Source: Porphyra umbilicalis
Taxonomy: Eukaryota; Rhodophyta; Bangiophyceae; Bangiales; Bangiaceae
Assembly (NCBI GenBank): GCA_002049455.2
Contig: KV918872.1
Coordinates: 62,001-126,000, forward strand
Direction: 5' to 3'
Length of the DNA: 64,000 bases
Shown: positions 11,642 through 21,770 of the stretch, piece by piece
Numbering within the stretch: position 1 is the first letter of the stretch
How the letters are laid out: each line of letters begins with the position of its first letter
The notes under the pieces: generated by a model
Databases searched by the model: none
What the model was told of the DNA's origin: nothing
The model's input: only the letters and a program-made list of their open reading frames with translations
Translations under genes and position numbers: made by a program

Positions 11642-14600
11642 CTACAGAACAAAGCACATCCACCTCAAACACTTCAGAGAATCGAAATGGTCATCGTCTC
11701 CACCGGGCTCCTCAAAAGCACAGTCAGCGTCGTCCGCTGCCTTTTTGTGATGCATGGGCACGAGACACACCTCATCGTGGTCCTCAAAGGTAGTCGTCGC
11801 GGCAGCAAGTGCCGCCGCCGCATTCGCCTGCTTCGTCACCTGGTACCGAGCGCCACGGCTAGGCGTGCTTTGGGCAGTCGTCTCAAGAACATGAGCTTTT
11901 GACGTAGGCGCCGCCGGCGTGTTGTTTCCAGACGCCGGCGGCGATTGCTCCTCGTACTCAACTTCGGTAAGCTTGATTCCGACCGGCGACGGCGGATGCA
12001 CCTCCGACACGACCGCCGGTGCGGTTGACGACCCCGCGTGCCCCTTGGAATCGACTGACGCCGGCTTGTTACCGACAGGAGACAACAGATGCTCCTCCGA
12101 CGCGGCCGCCGGAGCGGTCGACGACACCGCGTCCGTCGCCAAGGTGGCGGCCGTCTTCGCCGGACCTGAGGATATGGCCGGTGGGTACAAGGACAAGTTC
12201 ATTCCAGCCGCCGCCATCAGCTTGCGCGCGTGAATCTTGCGAAATGCAATCGCCTCCGGGGTGTCGCGCATCTCAGCGGTGTTTGAAAACACCTCAGCTG
12301 TCCGCTCCGTCGTTGCCCGCGCCAGCGACAGCAGCGCGTCCGAGCTGTCCTTGAGCGTCCGCGACGCGCGGATGTCTTCACTCACGTCCGGCTTAGCCGT
12401 CTTGGAACCGCACGGACGTGACTGGAAGGCACCCGCCGCCGGCGGCCCGTTTCCCTTCTCGTCCAAGTCGCTTGGGGAGTCACGGCCGCCGTCAGACGCG
12501 CTGAAGGAGCCGGCGCCGCGAGCGCCGCCGTCTGTGGTGGCGGCCCCGGCAGCGCCAGTAAAGTCGTCAACGTGGCGCAACACTTGCCAGCGAGGTACCC
12601 ACGAGCAGCTAGTTTGCTTCGCCTTCCTCTTGTTTGTCTCTCCTTTCGCCTTGTCAGACGCCCGTTCCTTCCGCATCGCCTCATGAATGCTGAGCCCGCA
12701 AAAGCGCGCCACAGCGGCGCTGGTCAGGTCCAGGTCGCTTGTGTTGCCTGTCAGCGACAGCCGCTTGAAAGCCGGGTAGTGGGAGCCAAACTCGCTTACA
12801 TCCCTTCGGATCAATCCCACTACTCTTTAACCCCCCCGATGCCGCTCTCAGTGCGCAGTCGCGCGCCAGGGCGACCGTCCAGTAAGCGCTTCCATTCTGC
12901 GACGACCTCCGCCCAAAAGCTTGTCCCAGTCTGGTCTGAACTCTTCACAGCGTCCAGAGATCTAGACAGATAGGCCCTGCTGTGAACCACCCTCTCCTGG
13001 TTCGTCCTGCCAGCCCCAGTCCTGTTTGTAGCCAGCGTGTATGTTGCGGCAAGCAAGTTGGCGCTCTCGCCGCCACCCACATGAGGGAAAGGGGGCATGA
13101 ACCTCTAGCCCCGGCGACCGCCAAGACGAAAGGGCCAATGTCGCCGGCAGGGGATGCGCCGCCGCCGGACGGCGGTAGTCCCGCAACAACCGGTGGCACT
13201 TGCACGTGAGTGCCGGGCGCGTCGTCGCTGGTACCGGCGGCCGGTGATGCGCCGCCGCCGGCTTGTGGCGACTGGGCAGCAGCCGGGGGCGCTGATCTGT
13301 CATGGCCAGGCCGGTCGGCGATGGTTCCGGCGGACGCTGCCGCGCCCCCGCCGGCTCGACGAGATCCGCCGCCGCCGGTGAGCGGGGACGAAACAGCAGC
13401 CGGCCGTCCTTGTCGGTTGGTCCGGGGCCCGTCGCCGTCGGTACCGGCGGCCGGTGATGTGCCGCAACCGGCGCGAAGCGATCCGCCGCCGCCGGCAAGC
13501 GGGGATGAACCAGCTGCCTGCTGCCCTTTTCGTTCGGTGCCGGGCGCGTCGCCGCCAGTACCGGCGGCCGTTGATGCGCCGCTGCCGGCTTGCGGTGGTT
13601 CTGTAGCAGCCGGCGGTAGTTTTCCGTTCGCGCGGGGCGTGTCGCCGCCGGTACCGGCGGTCGGTGACGCGCCGCCGCCGGCGCCAAGCGATCCACCGCC
13701 GCCGAAAAGAGGGTAGGGAGCAGGGGATGTCAGGATATGCGTTTCGAGGCGAAATAGGATACGGATACACGCCGATGCGGTGTATCTGATTTCGGATAAA
13801 TCGCTTGACTAAGATCCGGATGCGGATATCTGCCTCCGAAATCGGATTATTACGTAGATTATATCCGTATCTGAGTACGATTATTGTATCCGATTATATT
13901 CCTGCAAGTCCGTCAGGCCGCACAATTAGGGCCAGCCATTCAGACACTTGTTGAGTGCTAAATGGACGTCAAGTACGACGTGACATTCACATTTGATGTG
14001 TGCGCCCTAACGGGCACGGTCCAGGCAGTTCCCCACTGGTTTTGTAAACGGTCGTCAGATAGACCGTTCTGAAACTCGTGTCACACTTTGCTGATATCGC
14101 AAGCGGGCCGAGTCGCGTGCTTGAACGCTTTCTTCCGGATCGGGCGGGATTGCCGCTTGTCGCTGCAACATGCTTGCACATGAATCTCCCGATGGTCGGA
14201 TTGGGAAAAGAGAGGTGGACTGCGTTGTACCGGAATTCTGTCGGCCCGAGAAGTTTAATAATCTTGTACATCCCTGTATCCTGCCCTTTCATATCTGGAA
14301 TACGGATCTGATATAATCTTGCAATTTTTTGTCGGACAGGATAGATGTATCCTCTCCTCTCTTTCTCATAATGCATTTAGAATATGCGTCCCCGGCGCGT
14401 ATCCGAAGTGGATAAGGATATAATGCATGGATATATTCCTCAGGGATATATACATGACAACCCCTGGTAGGAAACCGCTGCTGGAGGTCCTCGTCGGTCG
14501 GTTCGGGGCGCGTCGCCTTCGTTACTTGCGGCTGGTGATGCGCCGCCGCCGGCCTGCGGCAATTGAGCAGCATCCGGCGGCGCTGGTGTGTCACGGCCGG

Positions 14601-15976
14601 GCTCGTCGCCGCCGGTACCGGCGGCCGGTTCCGCGCCGCCTCCGGGTCGAGGCGATTGAGCAGAAGCCGGCAGCACTCGTCCGTCAGCGTCGGGCACGTT
14701 GCCGCCGCTAAGCGGTTGTCTGCCCTGCCCCCGCAGGTAGGTACTGCGCCGTCGAGAATTGGCGGCGCGTGTCCGTCGCAGCGGGCCTCTTTTCCGACTG
14801 CTCTCCCCGCTTCCCCACGGCCCGGTGGCGCATGCCCGTCACAGAGCTATTCAAAACCAACTGACGGCACACCTCTCCGGTCGCCGACGGGCCCCCAACG
14901 CGCACCGTAGCTGCCGTCGTCCGGAAGTCTGACACCGACCGGCGGCTGCCAATTGTCGCGTATTGGCCCGAAGTCGCGGCCCTGGGCGGGTCCTCCACCC
15001 GGCCGACCCTGTTGTTGTAGGGTCCCGCATTTCCGCCGGCTGGACGACTCGCATGACCTCCTGGCGGCCTCACTTTGTCTTGGCGTGAAGAGTGGCCGCC
15101 GGATGGACGGCTTGCTTGACCTCCCGGCGGCCCCCTGCTGTCGTGTCGGGCTGCGCGGCCGCCGACTTGACAACTTGCTTGGCCACCCGGCGGCCACCAA
15201 TCCTTTCGAAGAGGCCCAAAGCCTCCGGGCTGATTGGGTTTCTGCAAACCCGGAGGCACCCATTTCCGCCTTGGTGAAGGCTGGCGATAAGGTGAGAAGG
15301 CACCGCCGCCGTAGCCGCCCAGCTCTTGAGCTCCTTGACCTTGAAAGCCGGGCGGCGCCCACATGTTGCGGCGCGGAGATCCGTTCATGTCCCGCGAGTC
15401 CCGTCCCCGGCTGCCGTACTCGTGGTCCGGTTGAGGCGGCGGGTCCCACTGGCCGCCGGGTTGAGATGACCCACCAGCCGGCGACGCCCAGCCACAGCGG
15501 CGGGGAGAACCTTAACGGCCGCTCCTATCCCACCCCCGACCGCCGTGCACGCCGTTGCCATCGGGCAGTTGCTCCCAACGGCCGCCGGCTAGGTACTCCC
15601 TTCAGGGAGCCGGCGGCTCCCACTCGGCAGGCGGCGGCAGCGACGCCCGTCCCGGTCCGCCGCTTCCTCGCGTCGGCAGTGACGACTGTCCCGCCCCCCC
15701 GGCGCAGATGCCACCGCCCTGGTTCTGTGTGAGGCTGGGCGGCGGCGTTCAGGCGCCGCCTGCTACAGGCGGTCCTTGGCCAGACGGCGGCGCACAGCTA
15801 CCAGACACAGGAAGGACAGGCCCCCCGCGTGGTGGGGCCGACGTAGAGCACGGTGGGCAACCCGCGAGATGGCAAGAGCAGGTGCACGGCGCAAGCACCG
15901 TAGGCCGCTCTTGATGGCGACGACGCTGGTCACGGCGACGATCTGTGTCGCGCTCCCGGTCCGGTTTACCGGTCAT
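11642..15976 (-). pseudogene. Second (Myb-type) gene of element C, broken
   Basis: The minus-strand start at 15976 gives a conserved N-terminus (KPDRERDTDRRRDQRRRHQE, then the CTCSCHLAGCPPC cysteine cluster) seen in elements A and B. A Trp/Pro/Gly-rich repeat zone follows (about 14700-15400 and 12960-13700), interrupted by the MITE at 13721-14466. The Myb/SANT-like region is at about 12700-13000 (WAEVVAEWKRLLDGRPG), followed by the ARFCG, MRKER and WVPRWQVLRHVDDF blocks. The frame changes between 13098 and 12820, and there are several stops. The DNA-binding role is inferred from PIF/Harbinger elements, whose second protein helps import the transposase and bind element ends. This copy cannot make a full protein. 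Confidence 0.75.
13721..14466. mobile_element. hAT-type MITE inside element C
   Basis: A 746-bp AT-rich insert in otherwise extremely GC-rich sequence. Its ends are inverted: CAGGGGATGTCA on the left and, read inward from the right, CAGGGGTTGTCA. Flanking 8-mers GTAGGGAG (13713-13720) and GTAGGAAA (14467-14474) match at six of eight positions, as expected for an old 8-bp hAT target duplication. No transposase is encoded. Short repeated GGATA-type motifs lie inside both ends. Confidence 0.75.
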
Positions 15977-17189
15977 GCTCCCAAGGGGGGGCGAAAGAAG
16001 GAGGCCGGATTCGAAACTCCGGAGGTGGAGACGGGGACCAGAGGGAAGTGGTGACCACAGCACACGGGCGCGCCTCCGGATCTCGCTGTACAGAGGCGCC
16101 GTGCCGGTTGAATGAGGCGCGCGCAGGAGACAAGAAGGAGAGAATCAGCGCGAGAGGGGAAAAGGGAGGGGGGGGAGCGGCCGGCGTCTTCCGTTCAGGC
16201 ACGTCGGCGGCAAGCACGGGATCGGTGGCGCGAAGACCGTCGTTAGGGATACAGGGCGGAAGGGCGGCGCGCCCCCGCAAGCTGTGTCAGTGATTGAGCG
16301 TGCCCGGAGGTCTCAACGACCTCGTTCGCGCTGGAGGAGGGGGTGGGGCAGGGCGCGGAGCACAGCGGGCCCAAAACACACGAGGTCTCTTTGAGGGCGC
16401 ACGAGGTTTGACACGACCCCCGGGTGACGCCTCCCCAGCCACAATCCACCGCGCAGCGCAGCACACGACGCGGGTTGGGCTGACGCGCGCACACCGCTTG
16501 CGGTGTCCCGCGCGCCCGCCTCGGCCCCACCGGGTTCAGAAAAGGGTAGCACCCTCTCCCAATCCGCAGTAGTCACCGGGTCGTCCCAAATGACGGGTTG
16601 GGCTAAAGGGGGGCACACAGGACACAGGAAGCGACACAATCTTATCACGGGCCGGCCGACCCCTCGCCGCATCGGATCCGCCTCCCACCTTATATTTTCT
16701 GAAATAAACCCGCGAGCCAAGTACAAGACTCCATAGACATGCAATATTTTCAATATTTCCCCATGTTGAGCAAACAAATCGTGAGACTAGTTGCGGGATC
16801 GGACGAGGTTTCTGGCGTCGGACCAGCGACACTGCCCCAATGGAGTTTTGCACCAGCCCACCTTCAGGGCCTGCCGAAGCCTGGTCCAACCCATGGCGTC
16901 GGCCACCGTTGCTTCTGGAAGAACCCGAAAGACTGTTCGGCGCGGACCGCGCGGTCCTCCACTCGGGCTCGTCGCGACAGCGCATCTCATCACGCACTCG
17001 CTCAGGGGACCTCGACCGACGCCAGGACCCCTGTTGTGTCCCGTGAGACTCGGGTCTGAGAAAAGTGTGCCAAGTTTCTCCCGCGGTGCTGACTGTGGAC
17101 GCGTGGTGCGACCATTTCGTCCGATGTTCACGATTCGTGTCTCTCTATTTCAGACGTGTGTGCCGAAAAAAGGATCGTTCACGATTTAA
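15977..17189. other. Right arm of element C up to the D insertion
   Basis: Homologous to 39330-40860 of element A, with recognisable patches such as GGACCGCGCGGT and TTTCAGACGTGTG. No gene is called. TAA at 17187-17189 is the probable target duplication of element D. Confidence 0.5.
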
Positions 17190-17611
17190 GCGGCTCAAGT
17201 TCTGACTCAACAGATATTTGCATGTCGATGAGCCTCGAGGGGCAAATCGAGACTCAACGAACAAAGCAGCTCCGGGACCCTTCCCAGATTCTGAGTCCGT
17301 TCAGTCTGTGCCGACTCAACCCACCTTTACATTGCGGACTCTCGGATATCAATTCGCAAGAGAATGCACGACAGCACTCATCGCACGCCGCCGCGACCCG
17401 ACCACGACCCCGTCGCCGCGCCCACTTCCACCGGCCCAGCACCTCACCGCGACCCGCTCCTCACGCTGTCTGCTTTTACCTCGGCTACGGGATCTCGCGC
17501 ACGTGCTTGCCGCCCTTCGCGTTGGCCACAGACCAGCCTTGGCCTTGTTAACGCTCCAGTGATCTGAGTGACGACGCCATCGATCGACCGGTCGAGTATC
17601 CGAGGGGCGCC

Positions 17612-19437
17612 ATGGACTTTGTGCCGGCCTCCGTCATTGACGCTTTGACAGTGGCTGGGGAGTCGGACGCGGAGCTGTGCGAGGTGTCAGGGGTACCACA
17701 GATGGGTACGGCGTGCGTGACCGTATGTGACGGGGGGGGGGGTGTCTCTTTGATGACACGAATTTCGTCTGTGGTGGCGCTCCTCCGCGGCTTGGCGCCA
17801 CATGAGCGTGCGCAGTGGGAGGGCGTCTTGGGTACCTTGAAGACCCTCGCGCCGCTTTCGGGGGGGGTTGAGGATGGATCATCGGCCACGGCGGAGGTGG
17901 TGGGTCTGGCGGAGCTGGCCGATGTGGCCCTCATTTTTGAAGTTGCCAACCGAGCGGCCCCCCACGCGCGTGACCTGGTGTGGCGCTTTTATCGAAAGAG
18001 CATTGAGCAACGTTGCTTTTTTCGTGATGTATGCATGACCACCGCCCATTTGGATGAGTTGGTGAGTCTTACTGCGCCACACCTACAAATTGCTCTTCGT
18101 GGTCCTGTGACTATCCCACCCACATTGCTCGTTTTTTCTGTGCTATTCTGGCTTGCGCAAGGCGGTCCTCAGCGCGTAATTGCGCACGCGATAGACGTAG
18201 TCGAGTCCACCTTCTCTAAGATCTGCAGCCCCGTCGTGCAGGCGATGCTGGCTGCACTGCCGCTCCCGTCCTGGCCCAACCAAGCTGAGCGCCGCAGGGT
18301 CACCTGCGAGTTTTCGAACCTGAGGGGCGGCGACGCCGTCGGGTGGGAGGGTCAGTATGTTCTCGTGGGCGCTCTTTTTCTGTTTTTTCGGTGAGCAGAG
18401 GTGTGGGTGGTGGCCCAATCGGGTTGGGCAATTCTGTTTATATGGACACGTGCGCGGCTCCATCGTGTGTACTGTGTATTGACTGACTCTGTGCTGATTT
18501 TCTGTGGTTTTCGTACTGTTTTGGGCAGTTGTGGCGCTGTCGATGGTTGCCACACGCAGGTGTTTACCCCTTTCGGGGAGCACAAAGAAGAATACACGGA
18601 CAAAAACTCGAACTGTTCTCTCCTACTGCTGGCCATCACCGACACCAGCCGTATTTGCTATTTCGTTTGCGGCATCCCCGGCTCACAGGGGGACTCGCTG
18701 GCGTCCCGGTTCCGCTCATGGTACGAGGCCATGCTCAAATGAGGACGTGAGTCTCCGCCCGCTGTCCGCTCGGGAGTTCATCTTGATTGATGCAGGCTTT
18801 GCTCTGACAGCATTTTTATTAAGAATGGACCCATGCAAGTGGGGAGGGGGGGAGGGCATCATGGCATACTCGGGTGTGTATGTCGCCATTGAGTCGTGGG
18901 CATAAGGGTCGTGCCGGGGGGGCGGGGGGGGAAGGGTAGCAGGTGGGTGCCACGATGGTGGCTTTCTAGAGGGCTGGTGAGAAGGGGGGGGGTGTGTGGG
19001 GGTGATGAAGAGTGGTGTATTGGTGTCGGCACTGGGAGAGTCAGAGGGCCACGAGAGAACAGACTGCTTGACACAATATTATAATGCTTTTTTTGAACAG
19101 CTATATTTTTGCAGGTTTCTTTTTTTTGCTCTATGTTTCTGCTTCCCGCACAGATCACCCCCTTTCGGGAGGCTGACATGCACGGTCCCAATGTGGAAAG
19201 CATGCGTCGGTTCAACTACTACCACCCCACAAACTGCGGGTTGTGGTGGAGAACGGGTTTGGACGCCTCAAAGGCAGGTGGCGCGTCCTGAAGATGATCT
19301 CCACACACCCTGACCTGGCAGCAGCCATTCAGGAGCTATGCGTTGAGCTCCACAACTTTTCGGAAGCTCGCGAAGGCGCATATGTCGGGGAGGAGGTCAC
19401 TGCCGAGCAGGCAGCTCCCGAGCCCGATGAAACCTAA
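17612..19437 (+). pseudogene. Harbinger-like transposase of element D, spliced and frameshifted
   Basis: A DDE_Tnp_4-type transposase. Exon 1 (17612-18390) encodes an N-terminal region with no stop. A GT-AG intron at 18391-18528 (GTGAGC to GGGCAG) joins codons exactly to give RCGAVDGCHTQ, the first catalytic Asp. The middle Asp is in FILIDAGFAL (about 18777-18806) but in another frame, so a frameshift lies between about 18715 and 18745. A second intron probably ends at 19153 (CCGCACAG), leading into ITPFREAD; its donor is unclear. The catalytic Glu is in VVENGFGRLKGRWRVLK (from about 19240), again frame-shifted from NYYHPTN just before it. All three acidic residues survive, but at least two frameshifts make the gene non-functional as sequenced. 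Confidence 0.75.
18391..18528 (+). other. Intron 1 of the element D transposase
   Basis: 138 nt, GTGAGC donor and TTGGGCAG acceptor. Splicing restores a continuous frame into the conserved AVDGCHT motif, the strongest evidence that this is a real intron. Confidence 0.75.
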
Positions 19438-20276
19438 TACATGGACGAGACCGCGCAACAGACTGGCCGTGCCTGTCTTGTAGAGATCCTGAAAGCCCTT
19501 GGCCTCCCGTGGGTGGACGGGCAGTAGGCTGTCGCATTGCTATGAGGTGGGAGGAGGTGAGCCACATTTCGGGTGAGAGGGCTGGGGGTGAGGTTAGCTT
19601 GGGCGACTCGGGTGGGCGGGCATGGGGAGGGTGGGGGTGACGGTGGGTGGCAATCGTATGAACAAGGCAACTTATGCACGCGAGAGACCGATCCCAGAAG
19701 TTGGTCAAGACACTCCGGGTGGCAGGAGGGTCGAGGGACAGGGGGAGAGGGATGGAGTGAAAAAAACGCGGAGCTGTTGGGCGTGCAGAACATGACCCAG
19801 GCAAAGGCAGGCTGCCAGGGATTGAACAAATGCAGGCGGTGGGAAAAGAGGGGTTTCCTCCAGACCAATCACGAGGCTCTATCCCGAGTGTCTGTGCCAA
19901 GTGTAAAACCCTCAAGAGGTTGCTCTAGACTGAAAATCAACACTCAGAGAAAAGACACGAGCAAAAAGAGATGACTGCCACTACCATCATACAAAAACTA
20001 ATACTACACGCGACGGGCATTTTCAGAGTAGGCGTTCATAAGGTTGATAGCCGCCATCCGTACGTCCGCGGCAGAGGGCCTGCCCGAGGAAGAACCGCCT
20101 CCAGAAGACGGCCAACAAGGCCACCTTTCTTCCCCACTCTCCCCCCTCACAACATTGCGACAGGATATAGCGTCCGTAGCGGCTTTTTCAGTTATCAGAC
20201 GGAACTCAAAGCAGTTGCGTACCGCCGCGATCGCCGTTGACTCTTTAGTCCCTGTTTTGGGCGGAGATGCCTTCTA

Positions 20277-21105
20277 AATCGCCGCTGCTGCCCTGTCCCC
20301 AGGAGATGTGACGTGCTCGGAGTCAGAGCCATCGTCGATACTCGTTCCCGCGGAGCCGTTATCCGTTCCCGAAAATCCCTCCGCCTCGGAGCCCTCTTGA
20401 GAGCCCGCGTCATCGTCGGTCGCCGGACGCGGCGAGCAAATCGGCGCCCCCGCAGCGCTCTCCCCGCCCCTGACCCCCCGCCCCACCTGCCCCGCCCCCC
20501 CCCCCCGCCACAACCCCAGCGTCCTCCTCGCCCTCGTTGGCGCCCATCGCGCTGTCCGCTTCCCCGCGACTGGCTCCAAACTTAATCGGGTCACGCACCG
20601 AAGTTTTGGCGGAAATTGCGCAGCGCTAGAAGGCGGTGCGTGCCAAACTGAAAAGCACACAGCCGCGAAACTTGAGAAGGATGTCGTCCCGCTCGGACGA
20701 GCTCAACCCCGTCGCCTTGTGATCCTTGCACGCTTTGTTGTGTCGGCTGCGCATATTTTTGATCTTCTTGTCCACGCTTTCAATCGACCTGGTGCGGGCC
20801 GCCTCCTGGTACGCGGCGGGTCTGGCCACCGCAAACGTCTTGAGAAAAACGGCCTCCATACGGCGCTTCTTGTCGCCCGTGCGCCGCCCGCGGAACTCAG
20901 CCCAGTGCACCTACGCAGCCGTCATGACACCGAGGCTCTCCCCGGGTTCAAAGTTCTTGACCCGGCCAGCAGCGGGCGAGGCCTGGCGGCTGCCGCCGCG
21001 GCGAGCCGCAGGCTGGCTGGTGGCGGGGGTGGAGGAACCCCGGCGAGCCAACATTTCGGAAGCCAGATGCCCGTGTTGCGGGAGGTGTGGAGCGGGAGAG
21101 GGCAT
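20277..21105 (-). pseudogene. Myb/SANT-like second protein of element D, broken
   Basis: The minus-strand frame carries KNFEPGE, then after an in-frame stop at 20911-20913 HWAEFRGRRTGD, and finally RTRSIESVDKKIKNMRSRH. This is the tryptophan/arginine-spaced pattern of Myb/SANT-like (Myb_DNA-bind_3 type) proteins encoded by PIF/Harbinger elements. After a second stop near 20626 the frame continues with GANEGEED and a Gly-rich run. A cytosine homopolymer near 20490-20505 then shifts it into an acidic tail rich in Ser, Asp and Glu, ending at about 20277. It converges on the transposase at 17612-19437. The start is uncertain: 21105 or 21054 are the nearest ATGs. Confidence 0.55.
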
Positions 21106-21770
21106 GATAAAGAGAAAAGAAGGGAGTGAGAGAGGGAGGAAGGGAGCGCGAAAAAAGCGGGTGAGATGACACAGTGGGGATGGTGCGGTGGTGTCTACGA
21201 GAAAAGCGAAAACATTCACTAGGATGGCTGCCCGTGCGCCCTGAAGAAGGGGCGCACTGAATAGCACGACATGGAAATGTTCCTCATGGGGCGCGCTCGC
21301 TATTGGTAAAAAGGGCGCGAGCGCAGTGGCAAGAATGGCGCGCTGGCGTATTGAAAAGCAAACAGCCCTGTTGGCGCGAGCACGCACACAGAACTCCCTG
21401 TCATTCCAAAGCACTCTTTTCGTCATTGCAAAAGATCAATATCCGCAAGTGGGATACACATGCATCAGTCCTCTCTTTCGTGTCTGAGCCGGTTGCTGAG
21501 TCGCGGCTTGAGCAACCGCAAACCGTGAATCCCCCTAAGGCTTCTGTTCGTGACGCGACTTTGAAGGTTCCACTGGGATCATAGACACTTCGACTTACCA
21601 TCTCTGCCGCACGGCAGCCTTTTCGTCCGGTGTGTCTTACCATCGCGGGACTGCTTCACGATAAGCTTGAAATTCGACCACTTAGGGACAAACGTTGCTG
21701 GGTGCGCAACCCTCATCTTGCTTTCCCCATCTGGTGATCATGTAGCCCCTATTTTGGTTAACTCCAGGTA

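Larger units (their letters stand above)
17190..21519 (+). mobile_element. Harbinger-like element D, nested in C
   Basis: The ends are inverted: GCGGCTCAAGTTCTGACTCA on the left, and GCGGTTGCTCAAGCCGCGAC read inward from the right. Three-base flanks are TAA (17187-17189) and AAA (21520-21522), consistent with a decayed TWA-type duplication. Two convergent genes are present, as in A, but they belong to a different subfamily: the transposase has a spliced DDE_Tnp_4 architecture and the second protein is short. Element C sequence is found immediately on both sides, so D inserted after C. Confidence 0.65.
7492..21768 (+). mobile_element. PIF/Harbinger element C (dead, nested)
   Basis: The left terminus GAGCACACGCAACAACG matches the 5' terminal inverted repeat of element A and is preceded by TTA. 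Internal order matches A: transposase on plus, long Myb-type gene on minus, then a right arm related to 40300-41085. The copy is interrupted by a hAT-type MITE (13721-14466) and by element D (17190-21519). C-type sequence resumes after D (GCAGCCTTTTCGTCC near 21619; TAACTCCAGG at the end) and stops where the pogo element begins. A few bases after the pogo element (ACGGC near 24540) may continue it. The true right terminus was not found. Both genes are broken. Confidence 0.75.

Noticed and set aside
10473..11672. 399-codon minus-strand ORF
   Set aside because: It lies on the tandem minisatellite; its Arg/Pro/His repetition simply follows the DNA repeat and it is absent from the sister elements.
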